Assembly: GCA_026261815.1 (NCBI GenBank)
Contig: JAMPIT010000510.1
Coordinates: 16,402,001-16,466,000 of the forward strand
Reading direction: 5' to 3'
DNA: 64,000 nucleotides
DNA from: Monarcha castaneiventris obscurior
Taxonomy: Eukaryota; Chordata; Aves; Passeriformes; Monarchidae
The notes under the pieces are model-generated. The model worked only from the letters and a program-made list of their open reading frames with translations, was not told the DNA's origin and searched no databases. The stretch's first letter is position 1; every line of letters starts with the position of its first letter. A program made the position numbers and the translations under genes. Below, piece after piece: positions 51,722-63,424 of this stretch.

Positions 51722-52490
51722 AAGGTGAAGTGCAAAGTCCTACATGTGGGGATGAACAGCATTAGGCAGAGGTATATGTGAAAAGCACACATGTATACCA
51801 AGTGAAAAGCAGCTTGACAGAAAATGACCTGGGGTTTCTGGTGAACACCAAGTTGAACACAAGTCAGCAATGTGCCCTTGTTGCAAAGAAGCCATGGTTA
51901 ACCTGGGCTGCATTAGGCACAGCATTGCCAGCGGGTCAAGAGAGGTGATCCTGCCCCTCTGACACTGGTGAGGCTACTCTGGAGAGTTGTGTCCATGTGG
52001 GCTCCTGACTGCAACAGAGACATGGACATACTGTAGAGAGTGCAACAAATGGCCACAAAGATGATACAGGAGCTGGAGCACCTCCCCTATGAAGAGAGGC
52101 TGAGAGAGCTGGGACTGTTCAGACTTCAGAAAAGAAGGCTCAGCTGGATCTCATTCATGTATACAAGCAACTGAAGGGAGTGTTTAAAGAGGACAGAGCT
52201 GGGCTCTTCAGTGGTGCCCAGTGAAAGGACATCAGAAAATGGGCAAAAACTCCAACACATGAGGTGTCATCTGAACACCAGGAAACATCTTTTCTTGCTG
52301 TGAGGGTGACCAAGTGCTGGCACATCTGGCCCAGGGAGCTTGTGAAGTCCCCATCCTTGGACATGCTCAAAACCCAGTTGGGCACAGACCTGAGCAACTG
52401 GCTTTCAGTGGTCCTGCTTAAGCAGGAACATTGGCCCAGAAAACTTCCAGAGGTCACTTCCAATCAATTATTCTGTGTTTCTGTGAAAAT
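51722..52490 (+). mobile_element. CR1 LINE 3' end with ORF2 C-terminal remnant
   Basis: A 5'-truncated plus-strand CR1 of about 770 bases. It begins inside ORF2 (AAGTGCAAAGTCCTACATGT matches the part just after the catalytic box). It continues through the thumb and C-terminal region, where translation near 52078 gives [15 protein letters not shown] across the expected place, and ends with CAGAGGTCACTTCCAATCAA and TTATTCTGTGTTTCTGTGAA in place of the terminal repeats. Stops and indels break the frame, so it makes no enzyme. The open frame at 52264-52581 is the tail of this remnant. Confidence 0.92.
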
Positions 52491-52494
52491 AAGC

Positions 52495-55400
52495 AGTTAT
52501 ATCAATATTTACAAGTGCATGCTCATCTTTAACTTACTTCATCTTTTCTTTCTTTCTTTTATTTCACATTTTATAAAGTAGTTGTAAGAAATGAAATGCA
52601 GAAAAGACTTATCACACCACACCCTCACACAGCCTGTCATGTAAACACCTCATTTTTTGTTGACTGTAAATGTTTAGTAGACTAAGACCAGGATTTATCT
52701 TCCTTAACTCTGTTTACCTAAGTAACTAAGTAACTTATTTGTCTGGGCTCCTGCTGCAAGCAGTACAGCTCATTACAGGCATTGTTAACTGTGGCTAAAT
52801 GGGCATTTTTATGCAACAGAAACCTGAACCATCTCCAAAAGGGAGGTTTCCACATTCCCCAAGCTCCTGCATCCCTCCAGGGAAACAGACAGTACACTGG
52901 AACTTGATCCTGCTCATTTCAGCAGCTGCTAAAAGAGACACAGAAGGAGCAATGAGATGAATGGAGCCAGAGGCATGCTGACTTAGAGTGCGCCTCTGGC
53001 CATGACCTCAGTCTACTTTTCTCCACTGGCTTAGAGGTGGTTTAAAAAAATAGCTCATACTGGCCTGTCTGCTAGAAAGAAATGAATCTCTTCTGCTGTA
53101 ATTAAAGGCGTTTCATATTAAATCTGATCAGTTCAGCTGTGTCCCAGCGAAACCCTACAATCTTCAGTGCAAAACAAAATCAAGTCTCGTGTGTTTGCCG
53201 GCAGTTCCTAGTGATGAAAATATATGCAAGAAAATAAAGGTAGAATTTTATTTTTGTTACTTTGATCAGACACCTTTACATCAATTGTTAGAATTTTAAA
53301 TTTACTGAAAGTAGGAATCAAGATTCCTGCTACTACCTAGTGCTATGTCCAGATAAAAGTGAATATGAATGACAAATATCCAGAAAGTACCTACTGAGAA
53401 GTACCACTTAGGCACAGCAAAACACATTCAAACATAGCGTGACAATAGAAAAGAATGTGCCAGTTATCCAGAATAACACTAAAACAGAAACATGCTGTCT
53501 TTGTCATACTAACGTGATCCACAAAAATCTCCCAGAAGGAATGAAATCAGATTCCAGTCATTTTTAATATGGTCATTTTTCATCTGTTCATTAATCTAAT
53601 TCATTATTTACATTCAAGATTTGCATATTTAACTCACTGGACATCTGTCTATTGCTTTCAGCTAGCTTGTCTAACACAATCCTATAAATGCTCCCATATG
53701 TCAATTACTTCATTCTAGCAAACACAGAAAAGAGATGAGGGTGCCAATGAATCTTGCTAAGCTTCTCCCAACAGTGAATCACTGTGGCATAAAAATTAAA
53801 ATAGTATAAAAGAAGTACTAGGAATCAGTCATGAGAAACAGCTGCCTAGATTCACAGCCTGGATCAAAGCAACATAACTGATGTTGGAACCTCTGGGGCT
53901 ATGACTCAAAGGAGAAACAGACTGTGGCTATTCAGGCGACTTCTCAGGCTTTGCCTGAAGTGTTACACAGCAATTCCCTGCCATCCTCCTGCTCCAAGCG
54001 ATCACCTACTGACTGTTGCATGTCCAGAAGTCCTTGAGAAGTGCCAGAGGCACATGTGCAAAGCTGTTGCACATACACAGTCTAATCCAGGGGACATGGA
54101 AAACTAAGCATCTCCAGGTTTCAAGAACCTTCCATCCAAAGTTCATTCTTGTTCAAAGAGCAGGCAAAAAGTGAGCTCGAAACAACCCTACCAGAAATGT
54201 TAACACTCATCAGCCAGAAATATAAACATTTGCATTCACGTAAGTGAAGAAAGCTGCAGAAGCTATACAGTAACATTTTGAATACGGAAATCACCAATTC
54301 ATTACAATATTTGGTTGTGCTCTCCACCTTTCTAATTAACTATGGACTTTGGTGTCTCCAGCTTACTTCATGACAAAACAAACATTGCTATACCACTTCC
54401 ATGCAGACAGCTTCCCTACCTCTCTCTTTCCTTCTGCCTCAAAGCCAAAGTAGTAACGCTAATTTAAAGCGCTTAAAGTGCTGGGACCTGAGAGACTCAG
54501 ACAGTTCAGAGCTACTCAGATAATCTGAAGTAGTTCATACAGAAAAAGGCCAGCAGGAAGACTGCAGGACAGAGGATCTTCAGTAACAGGCTACTGCATA
54601 TTAAGCCACAATTTTCAAATGTTTTACTAAGCATACAAAACCTTTTCATTTGCTAAAACTTTTCCTTCAACAAAAAAGAAACTGAAAAAAAGAGTAGAAA
54701 AACCCAAGTAATGAAGTGGAAAGCCTGGAAGGGAAAGGAAGAGGGGATGATGTGCCACAGAAGACCAAAAGAATATCATACCCCAGTTTTAAACCTATTT
54801 AATTTTTATTAATTATTAGCCTCTAACTATTACTCTAGAGGTGCAAATATATGTTGAGTCATCCACATGAACATTATGATGTTCTTAGAAGGTTATAACT
54901 GTTATAAGTTACTTATAAGTTTAAAACTGTTCTTGTAATTTTATCTGGACTGATTTCATTTCGCCATTTAATTTAGCCGAGTTATGCCAGCAGATTATTT
55001 TAGATGTGCAACGGTGAAGAAGGCAGAAGCAGAGAAAAACCATAAAGAGAAACATTTTTTTCTAAGTATAATCCATAGTTTTCATATAAAGTTCTTCATC
55101 TCAACTACACCTGTTTCACTCTCCACGTTTTCAGATTTCTTGCAGGCAGTCTTGGCGATATGGGTGCAGTAGAATTACAAGTACACAACTAACAGCTTGG
55201 TTTCTTCTCTAAATCAGTGTGGTGAGCATGGAGATCCCCTCTGTCCAAATGAAAACTTGCAGACTGACTTCCCTGGTCACTTTCTTCCAGCTGCTAAAAC
55301 AAGATGTGGCTAGTCAATGGAAAGAAGACTAGTTTACCGTTTTCTCTTCATTTTTAAATGAATGACCTGTTTCATTCAAAAAATACTTTATTGTGATCAA

Positions 55401-57335
55401 CCCATGGCTGTTTTTCCCAGCTTTTCATATCAAGTTTCTTCATCACATGTAATACATAGAAATACAGAAAAGTATGGCCTTTAGCCAAAATAATTTCCCA
55501 CTCAAAAATGACAACACTAAAAGTCATTGAGAAAGTCATACAGTGACTCAGCAGGAAACACGTAGGACATAGACAGAATCTGAGTCAGAGACACAGAGTT
55601 TATTGACTGCTGTGCATCTCCCCAGGAGAGAGATGTCAAACAATGGGTTTTGAAACATCTGACTCTCACAACAGAAAATCTAAAATGAAGAACAGCCCTT
55701 CATTCTTATGGTAATCTGCGTGGATTTGAAAAGTGTAAGTGTTAGCACATAAAATACTCAAAACATAAGGACAATGTTGGACCCAAAGAACATAAGAACT
55801 GCCTTCCCAGCTACAAAAACAGGTTCATTTGATTGAACAGTGCCCTCCAACACTTGATTTAAGGAAAGAGAATAAAAATATAAGTATGGAGAGATCTTCC
55901 TTTAATATTTCCTTCATTTCCCACAATTTCCAGTCCAGAGACATGCTGAGCAAGATCTTGTATCTAGACCACCACTACTGAATTATGCAGAACATCTTTC
56001 ACCCCTTTGACTAACAAAAAATACCCTTTTTTTCTCTACTTGTATAACGAGAGATTGTATAAAGTCGTTCTCTTATTCAACCTCTCTACCAAAAGGTATT
56101 CATAAAGCACAAAAATTAATGACTGGAAATGCCTTTTCCTCTTTTTATCACTGAATACAAATGCGTAAGTAAAGTTCAGAAGCTTCCCCCATATGTGGAC
56201 ATAGTTTTCTTCCTTTTCTTTTTTGCCACATTACCATTTTTTCCAATGAAGTGGCTATAAACTTACAGAGAAGAGGGGAAAAAATAATAAAGCACAAATC
56301 TTAAATGTTATTCTATTTCACTCTAAGAGGAAAAGGAACAAGGAAAGGGTAGTTGTGAAAAAAAAAAAACCTTAAACCATTTAGTCCAACTCTTGCTGGG
56401 TTTGCAAGGAAACTCCAGCTGGAAACCTTAGCTAGACTATGCTCCAAGCTATGTGGTTTTAACATTTATCTGTCCAAAGAATATCTACTATATCTGCTAT
56501 GCAAGCCACGTGTTATTTGCACTGTGCAGGGGGCGTGAGGTGGCTGCAGAAAAGGAAAATTTATCAGTGACAAATCAGACACAACGAGGGGATGACATAA
56601 TCCATTTTTTACTGAAACTTTGCGCACCCTTTCATGCAATCTTGAGCTTTCCACTTGAGTGCTTGGGTAACTTTCTCCATGTTTACAGAGGTTGCCCTTT
56701 TTCTCAAAGTGGGACTGATTGAAAAGAGTGGGATTTTTTCTAAAATCACAAGAAATATGAAGCAAATATCTTACTGGATACATTTTCAACTGCTTTTTCT
56801 TTGGATAATCAGAACAACTCTGAAGCAATGAAATTAAGAGGTGAAACTTCCTGGGTCATGAAATTATGTATTTTATGTGCCATCAATTTGTTGCAGCAAT
56901 CATATTTCTTTTACCTCGTATTTCAGTGAATTCATTTCAGTACTGCCCAGCCGTAACAATAGAATACTTATGGCTAATAAAAACAGCCCCTCTCTATGCA
57001 ACACGTTTGTCACACAGGACTAGCTATGTCAGAACTAGGTGGACAATGTATGAGAGGAACGATGTGTGACACTGGTCAAGACAGGCAGAAGGTAAAATTA
57101 GGTTGAAAAACCCCAAACTGTGAGAGAAGTATTAATGTTCGCTAAAATTTCTCTCATATAGTCACATGGGCAATTTTTCCTGACTGTAATAATTAATAAT
57201 GATAAGTGATAGAGTACCAAATTAATGAAAATATGAAGAAATCTGGAAATAAAATTTGATATACCAAAAAATAAAACTACTTTCTAAAAATTTGTGGAAG
57301 AGCATCTGTGTGAAGAAAATGCCTTGGTTAAACAA
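52495..57335. other. Long stretch with no supported gene
   Basis: About 4.8 kb of AT-leaning sequence without recognisable gene or RNA gene. A CTTT-rich patch lies at 52545-52562. A short TTTAGTCCAACTCTTGCTGG near 56380 is weakly CR1-like but too short to call. Open frames on both strands at 56453-56828 overlap and have no domain. Confidence 0.5.
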
Positions 57336-57740
57336 GAGAAGCTTGGTGCCTAAGTGATGCTGGCTTGCTGATATCTGGAGAGCAGACTTCTGTCTTCTGT
57401 GAGAAGACAACTGAAACTGCTCCCACCTTGGACTGGGCCAGTTCCACCCAGCTTCATGATGAATGCACCACTGGCTGAAGCTGAGCAATCGGAGAGACAC
57501 AGGTAATGTCTCTGTGAAAAATGCTGCACAGCAGCATCTGGGAGAGAGGAGTTGAGAAAATGTGAGAGAAACAAGTCTGCAGACACCAAGGACAGTGGAG
57601 AAGCAGAGGGAGGAGGTGCTCCGGGTACCAGAGCAGAGATTCCCCTGCAGCCTGTGATTCAGAGCATGGTGAGCCAGGTTGTTTCCCTGAAGCCCCAAGG
57701 ATCACAGTGGATCAGATATCCACCTGCATCCCTTGGCAGG

Positions 57741-58045
57741 CCCATGCTGGAGCAGATGGGTGTGCCCCACACAAAGCTGCAGCCCACGGACATCCCACAC
57801 AGGTGCAGGCTCCTGGCAGGAGCTGCTGTCTGTGGAGAAGAGCCCACAATGATGCAAGTTTTCTGGCAGGATTTGGGAGCCCATGAGGGACCCACACTGA
57901 AGCAGTTTATTCCTGAAGGACTCTTCCGCCTTGTGGAGGGAACATGTGGTGGTGCAAGTTTGTGAAGAATGGCAGCCCATGGGAAGGACTTGCTTTGTAG
58001 AACATCATGTAGGACTGTAGCCTATTGGTAAGGACCCCACACTGG
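57741..58045 (+). repeat. Recurring 'CCCACACTGGAGCAG'-like units inside the LTR
   Basis: Variants of one motif recur: CCCATGCTGGAGCAG (57741), CCCACAATGATGCAAG (57844), CCCACACTGAAGCAG (57891) and CCCACACTGGAACATGG (58028). Spacing is irregular but often near 50 to 140 bases, which points to internal tandem amplification within the ancestral LTR. Confidence 0.7.
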
Positions 58046-58244
58046 AACATGGAAAGAGAACAGGGAGAAAGGAGTGGCAAAGACAACATCTGATGAACTG
58101 ATCATAACTCCCCATTCCCCATCTCCCTGTGCTGATGAGGGTAGGAGGAGAGGGAGAAGTTGGTAGTGAAACTGAGCCCAGGAAGAAGGGAGGGGTGTGG
58201 GAAGGTACTTTCAGATTAGTTCTTATTTCTCATAATTGGAAAAT

Positions 58245-58263
58245 AATAAATTAAATTAATTTT
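58245..58263 (+). promoter_or_regulatory. LTR polyadenylation-type signal
   Basis: AATAATAAATTAAATTAAT contains AATAAA at 58247-58252, within the 3' part of the LTR where polyadenylation normally occurs. Its functionality is not known. Confidence 0.5.
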
Positions 58264-58429
58264 GCCAAGTTGAGTCTGTTTTGCTCCTGACAGCAGTTGA
58301 AAAGTGATCTTTCTGTCCTTAGCCCATCTACAAGCTTTTCACTGCATTTTGGTCCCCTGTCCTTTTGATGGAGAGAGAGAGATATAGCAGCTTGCTGGGC
58401 ACCTCATGGCCCAGCAGGACAGGAAAGCA

Positions 58430-59430
58430 CTGGAAGATGAGGGGTACACAGCCTGTAAACTCTCACAGCTAAGGAATAAACCTTTACTTCTTGTGACCAC
58501 AAGAGCTGGGTCTCCTCAGCCTTCCTGCTGTGCCAAGAGCCTTCCTACAACATCTTAGACTGTGGCATTATTTGAGTGTTGTCTGATTCAATCAGTAATG
58601 AACTAAATCTTCAGCAAAATGTTAAAATAAAATCTGAATCTAAATTTGTCTCTTCTTTAGAGAGAAACACAAACATAAGCCACACATACTCTGACCACTC
58701 CTTGCAAGTCTCTGAAGTTCAGGAAGGCTACCCTACTAGCTGGAAAAACTCCATTTGAGCCATTTCTATTTATTCCTTACTATGAATTCTTACTCATTTA
58801 TTGTCATGAAATGTTATCTGCTTTTTGACACATGGAAGGGTAAATGCTGCATTTGAAAGAGGTAGCTGTCTGAAATGATATACAAGGTAGTTATTGTAGA
58901 AGGCATTAGTTTCAGACAGAAATAGCAAAAGGCAATGCCAGAGACTTCTGCAGTTTACAGCTGGATCAACTTCAAAATCTCATTTTTTTGTCTAGCCATT
59001 CAGAATAGAAGAGCAAGGTTTTTAAATTAAGTCTGTTCATAGCATCTGCAGAACTGGAGAGTTGCTGTCTACATCAGAATAATGCCTGAGCTGCTTAAAA
59101 ACAAGGTTATGAAATCAAGAGAAAGAACATCCAGTATTTATAACCCACATCATTAAATTTGTAGTAAATTTGTCCTATTTAAAACAAATAACAATTACTC
59201 CAATTACATTAATTCTGAAGGATCCCAAAATTGCAATTAAGAATTACTTCACAAATAACTGAAATACAGCAATACTTGAAAAATTACTATTTATTATAGT
59301 GTAATAGTAATACTATTCAGAAGGCCTTTTGTAAAGACAACATACAGTTACACAATTTCTGATTCAAATTTCTAATTAAAAATTTATCAGGATGTTTTAA
59401 CTGTCTGAATAGCACTGTGCACTTGAAACC
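58430..59430. other. No gene supported
   Basis: No recognisable gene or repeat between the LTR and the AT-rich tract. The 60-codon frame at 58576-58758 is not distinctive. Confidence 0.5.
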
Positions 59431-59434
59431 AGGA

Positions 59435-59620
59435 TTGGATTACTTATATGATTATAAGTAATATAAATATATTATAAATAGATATAAGCAATATATTTAT
59501 ATATTTATATAAGTATTTATATAAATATATTTATATAAGTATAATGATATACCTATACTTTTATATATTTATATAAGTAATATAAATATATTATTATAAA
59601 TATATATAATATAAAGTTTA
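59435..59620. repeat. AT-rich palindromic tract
   Basis: Almost pure A/T sequence with two similar copies of TATAAGTAATATAAATATAT (59453 and 59572). It also has a perfect 13-base inverted repeat, TATATTTATATAA / TTATATAAATATA, with a 4-base loop at 59500-59529. The segment should be able to form hairpins or a cruciform and resembles AT-rich fragile tracts. Confidence 0.85.
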
Positions 59621-59624
59621 AAAC

Positions 59625-62600
59625 ATAAATGCAGGACCACTGTCCAACACTTTGGGCATGAGACAAAAATCTAAGGTAGATTAACAGAGACATGATTATC
59701 AGAATAATAAAGGACAAAGGCTTGAATCAGTAGCAGACTTTGAAGATGACATTTTGATGTCATCAGACCTAGAGCAGAATTCAGTGACCTTAGGGATTTC
59801 CAGTGTCATGGACAATCCAGAGCACCTGCACAGAGCTGACAGCTATGTCACAGGACTCACAGGGAAAAATGTGGAGCAGCTGAATTCCAGGAACGTACCC
59901 CTACCACTAAAAAGGGCATTAAACTCACATGCAAAATCTTCTTCCCACCTATATAATTAACTGATCCATCTTATTCTAAAAGAGACACCTACAGGTGACC
60001 AGCTGAATAATCTTTGAAGAGTATTGAGTTGAATTAATGCAACTGAAACCCACTCTGTTCCCTGTACTGATCTCTTTACTATATCAGCACCTGAGGCACC
60101 TCATGTGAACGTGGAAACTTCTTTTGAGATGCAGAAGCTTAGGTGACTGTAGTCTGGGTATGATTTGCACCTTGGGTTCTCAAAGATACACATACTTGAA
60201 TGATATCTGCAAATATAAATAGGAATTTAAACCAGAAATAGCATAGCCTGTCTGTGGAGCTCTTTAGAGATTACAAATGTATAGGAAAAAATAGAAACAA
60301 ATGGGATGTCCTCAAATATCAAGCCTATTTTTCCACAGCTGTAGAATGACAAGTCCAAAGTAAGAAATGTCCTTTCCTTGCCTTCATAGACACCAGAAGC
60401 CATGACACACTTTTTTCCCATACCAAATGCAGTATTATTAATACAAAAAAACAGTAGCACCAAAAAACAGCCCTCAACACACCAAGAGTTTAGACAATAA
60501 CTAAACTAAAAGCACCACTGACTTGAGAGTATGCAAACATGCGTGACCTGCAAAGTCAAAAAATGTGTTATTTCCAAGGCAGCAATTTGTCCTGGGCATA
60601 GAATTAACACTTTTAGCAAAACAAAACAAAGACAAAACAAAAGAGACCTCAGATTGTGAAGGGACCCAAGTTAGTGAAAGGTTCACTATGCTTCTTTTAA
60701 AGCCACAGGGTTTGGGTTGGCCAGTCTCTTCAGTAAGCCAAACTTCCTACACCTTCTTCCAGGACTGAAATGAAATCCATAGGCAAAAAGTCCTTAAAAT
60801 CATGAGGAGTAGATGTGAGTTTTGATAAGACATTTATTTTAACACATAAACAGAATTTAAAAGCCAACTTTTCAGTAACATATGGAATAAATTGGCTGTG
60901 TCCATGTAAAAAAAGCCCAAATACTTAAAATTTCAGTATCAGTTCAAAGTTTTGGATTTATTTATCATTTACAGCATATGTAAACAAGTAATAATACATG
61001 AAAGAAAGAAAATAAAAAGCCAAAACAAAAAGCAAGCAAATTCTCATAGGAGAGCCTTCTGGATTCTCCAAACAAAAAGGAGATACAGTGATTCTATCTG
61101 GAAAGCAACAAAAAGAGAATGGTTTTGAGTCAATGTTCTTCTTAACAGACACACTTGAGGCTCATAAAACTGAAAAGCAGAGGCTGCCAACAGCTGGAAA
61201 GAAACATATATTCTCAAACAAAATTATGACCTGATATATAAGACAAGGTTACATCATAAGGATACTTGGCCTGCTAACTGTGTGATTTTTTCCATGCTCT
61301 GTCAGTTTAGCAATATTTAATCTGACTTCTTTTCAGAACTACTTATTCATAAAAAATACTATTATTTATACTGAACACCATTTTAAATTGACTTAAAACA
61401 GAGGCATTTTGAAAAATTTAAAATTTTGAGGCTTGAAAATATAACACAATGACATTCTTTCTGGGCTTGAGAGAAAAAAAATAAAGGGCCCTGTTTTCAG
61501 CTATTTCATTCATCATTTATTAATTTTACTACAGTTAAAGCCAGTATTAAATAACTTAATCCAGACTTCCTTTAAGAGTCTCACCAGAGAGGAGTCCCAG
61601 CTGCCATTTCAGGCGTGTTAACTGGAAGTGTAGCTCGGTTAACCAAAATCACCATTTAGTACCTGTTCGATCTGTACAGAAACTCTGCAGCTGGCTAAGT
61701 TTCTGATACCACAACTCACCTGATGCCTAGAAGGCTGCACCTGGGGCTTATCAGAAGAAATATGCCCCTGATGGCTCTGAAAACTCAGCACCTATTTAAT
61801 GCATAATAAACCAGGTGAAGTGTTCCTCCAGGCCCAGGCCTATTATCTTAAGAGCTCAATTCTTGAGGCATGCTCAGGGCACATGCAGTGTATCAATCTC
61901 TCCATAAGGGAGTGTCCGTCCTTCCATCATCGCACAATGATTAGTGTGATTGGCAAAGATTTGTACGATGGCTATTTAGGTCCACTCCTTTCTTAGGTGA
62001 TTAAAGATACTGCTCCTGCTGTCCCAGGGAATCCCCTCCCCACAGCTCTAGGATGTTCAGAAAAATGTATGTTTCTAGCATAAGACAGTGTGAGGAAAGA
62101 ATGGAGAAAATGGGAGTTATTTTTGTTAGTTCCATTGAAATTGGGCCATTTTTCATTATTAAGAAAAGGTTCTTCAAACTATATAGGGAGAAAGAACATG
62201 GAAGACAGTGAGGAAAAACTTTAGAGAAAGACTGATAAATGTGGATCTAATCTTTGATCATCTTTTGAGAGCAAGGACTGATGTTACTTTAGTTTTGTTA
62301 CTATGGGTTTACCTTCAAAGGAATTCCTGTGCAATGATCCTGCTGCAGAGAAAGCTGGGAAGCGCTATGATTAACAACACTGCTGTTTGCAACAATTTCA
62401 ACAGTGCAGTGTATATGATTTGCCAATCAGCATGTTGGCACTCATGAAACATCCACAGGTACTTAGTTGTGCCTAACGTAATTATAGTATGTTTCCACTA
62501 GGAAAATGAGTGTGCCAAAGCACTTGCTCTGCCCCTTCCACAAGCTGACATAGCATGGTGTGCATGCAGCCTGGTAAACTCACCACCTTCCAAAACAGAG

Positions 62601-62780
62601 TGATCTTGGGCCAGATGCCAGTTAGATGGCAGAGACTTGTGCATGGGATCTATCTCCCAGAGCTTTGAAGTGGCCCACACACCTCTCTGCATGTCCGATA
62701 AGCCACACGCAGCGAATAACTTCAGACCCACAGATGCTCTCACACAGGCATTTGCTGAACACACTGTGTCTTAACATGCT
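59625..62780. other. No gene supported
   Basis: About 3.2 kb of AT-rich sequence without recognisable gene, RNA gene or transposon. Frames are under 80 codons and carry no domain. The text GGGTTTGGGTTGGCC near 60707 is only coincidentally CR1-like. Confidence 0.5.
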
Positions 62781-63040
62781 GCTTCTGGATGCTCATATTC
62801 CCAAAGCTCCAACCTCTTTGATTTTTTATTACTTATATCCATGTCAGACAGCCTTCCATGTTTTCTCAGGCTTGCCTTCTTGGTTGGAGACAACAGAACT
62901 GTTAGTCAGCAAAGGATCCACGACACACATAATCCACGTCTTGTCTTGGGACTCAGCAATACAACAAAGAAAAGTGCCATTGAGGCCCACAATTCCTTGC
63001 CAAGGCCAATTGCAATAAGGAGAGTCCAAGTTTGCTATGC

Positions 63041-63056
63041 AAAAAAAAAAAAAAAA
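63041..63056. repeat. A16 homopolymer
   Basis: Sixteen A residues lie immediately left of the HARBI1-like fragment, with AATAAG at 63014-63019. This arrangement resembles the 3' end of a retrocopy on the plus strand, but I could not recognise the putative parent of the sequence to its left. Confidence 0.7.
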
Positions 63057-63089
63057 GAGAGGAAAGGTCTAAGGCCTGAAAGACTAACA

Positions 63090-63419
63090 CCCATTGGGAA
63101 GACTACACTGTGCTACAAGTGGGATGACCAACAGTGGATGAAGAATTTCCCCATACAGAGGGCCAACTTTGGAGTTCTCTGTGAAGAACTGGCCCTGGAT
63201 ATCCACCCTGAGACCATCACAAGCCACCAGCCCATCACAATGGAGAAAAAGATTGTCATTCTTTACTCTTCACTTCATTACCCCAACTTTTGCCAAATAC
63301 TGGGTAACCAAATTAGTTTCAGGAAGTTTCTGACATGCAGGAAGGTGTATGAGATTGCTGAGGCTACCAACTACACTGTCTACAAGTGGCTATTACTGAT
63401 GCCTTCTCCAGCCACCTAG
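63090..63419 (+). pseudogene. Harbinger/HARBI1-like transposase fragment
   Basis: A frame open from 62841 to 63419 contains, in its last 110 residues, a segment resembling the N-terminal region of PIF/Harbinger transposases and HARBI1-like proteins. Marks of the family are W94-D-D-x-x-W99-x-x-N-F103, then a R/A-x-F-x-x-L-C-E-E-L block (ANFGVLCEELALDI, residues 108-121). After these come a P-I-x-x-E-K block with the expected K/R-I/V-x-I-L-Y stretch, and an I-L-G-N-Q block (residues 153-157) leading to KVYEIAEATNYTVY. The helix-turn-helix part is degraded, and the frame stops before the DDE nuclease core, so no catalytic triad is present. Full proteins of this family are about 350 to 400 residues. 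The first 80 residues of the open frame show no similarity and probably arise by chance. No terminal inverted repeats or TTA-type target duplication are visible by eye. Active transposition or host function is unlikely. Confidence 0.6.
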
Positions 63420-63424
63420 AAACA

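Larger units (their letters stand above)
57340..58425 (+). mobile_element. Solo LTR of an avian endogenous retrovirus-like element
   Basis: The block order matches a common avian LTR family as I remember it: a purine-rich segment with GAGAGAAACAAGTCTGCAGA at about 57566, a GC-rich middle with recurring CCCACACTGGAGCAG-like units, then AGACAACATCTGATGAACTG (58081). An AATAAATTAAATTAATTTT polyadenylation-type stretch follows at about 58245, then AAGTTGAGTCTGTTTTGCTC and AGTGATCTTTCTGTCCTTAG. It ends near AGCAGCTTGCTGGGCACCTC. Edges are approximate. I saw no second LTR and no gag, pol or env sequence nearby, so it is best explained as a solo LTR left by recombination between two LTRs. The 137-codon plus-strand frame at 57552-57965 and the minus-strand frames here are by-products of this sequence. 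Confidence 0.75.

Noticed and set aside
56375..56460. TTTAGTCCAACTCTTGCTGG, like an antisense CR1 tail
   Set aside because: The match is about 15 bases and the expected next blocks are absent.
57552..57965. 137-codon plus-strand open frame and overlapping minus-strand frames
   Set aside because: They lie wholly inside the LTR sequence, which is not protein-coding. The apparent periodicity is the repeated motif.
60700..60730. GGGTTTGGGTTGGCC, reminiscent of a CR1 3' end
   Set aside because: No CR1 sequence follows on either side.
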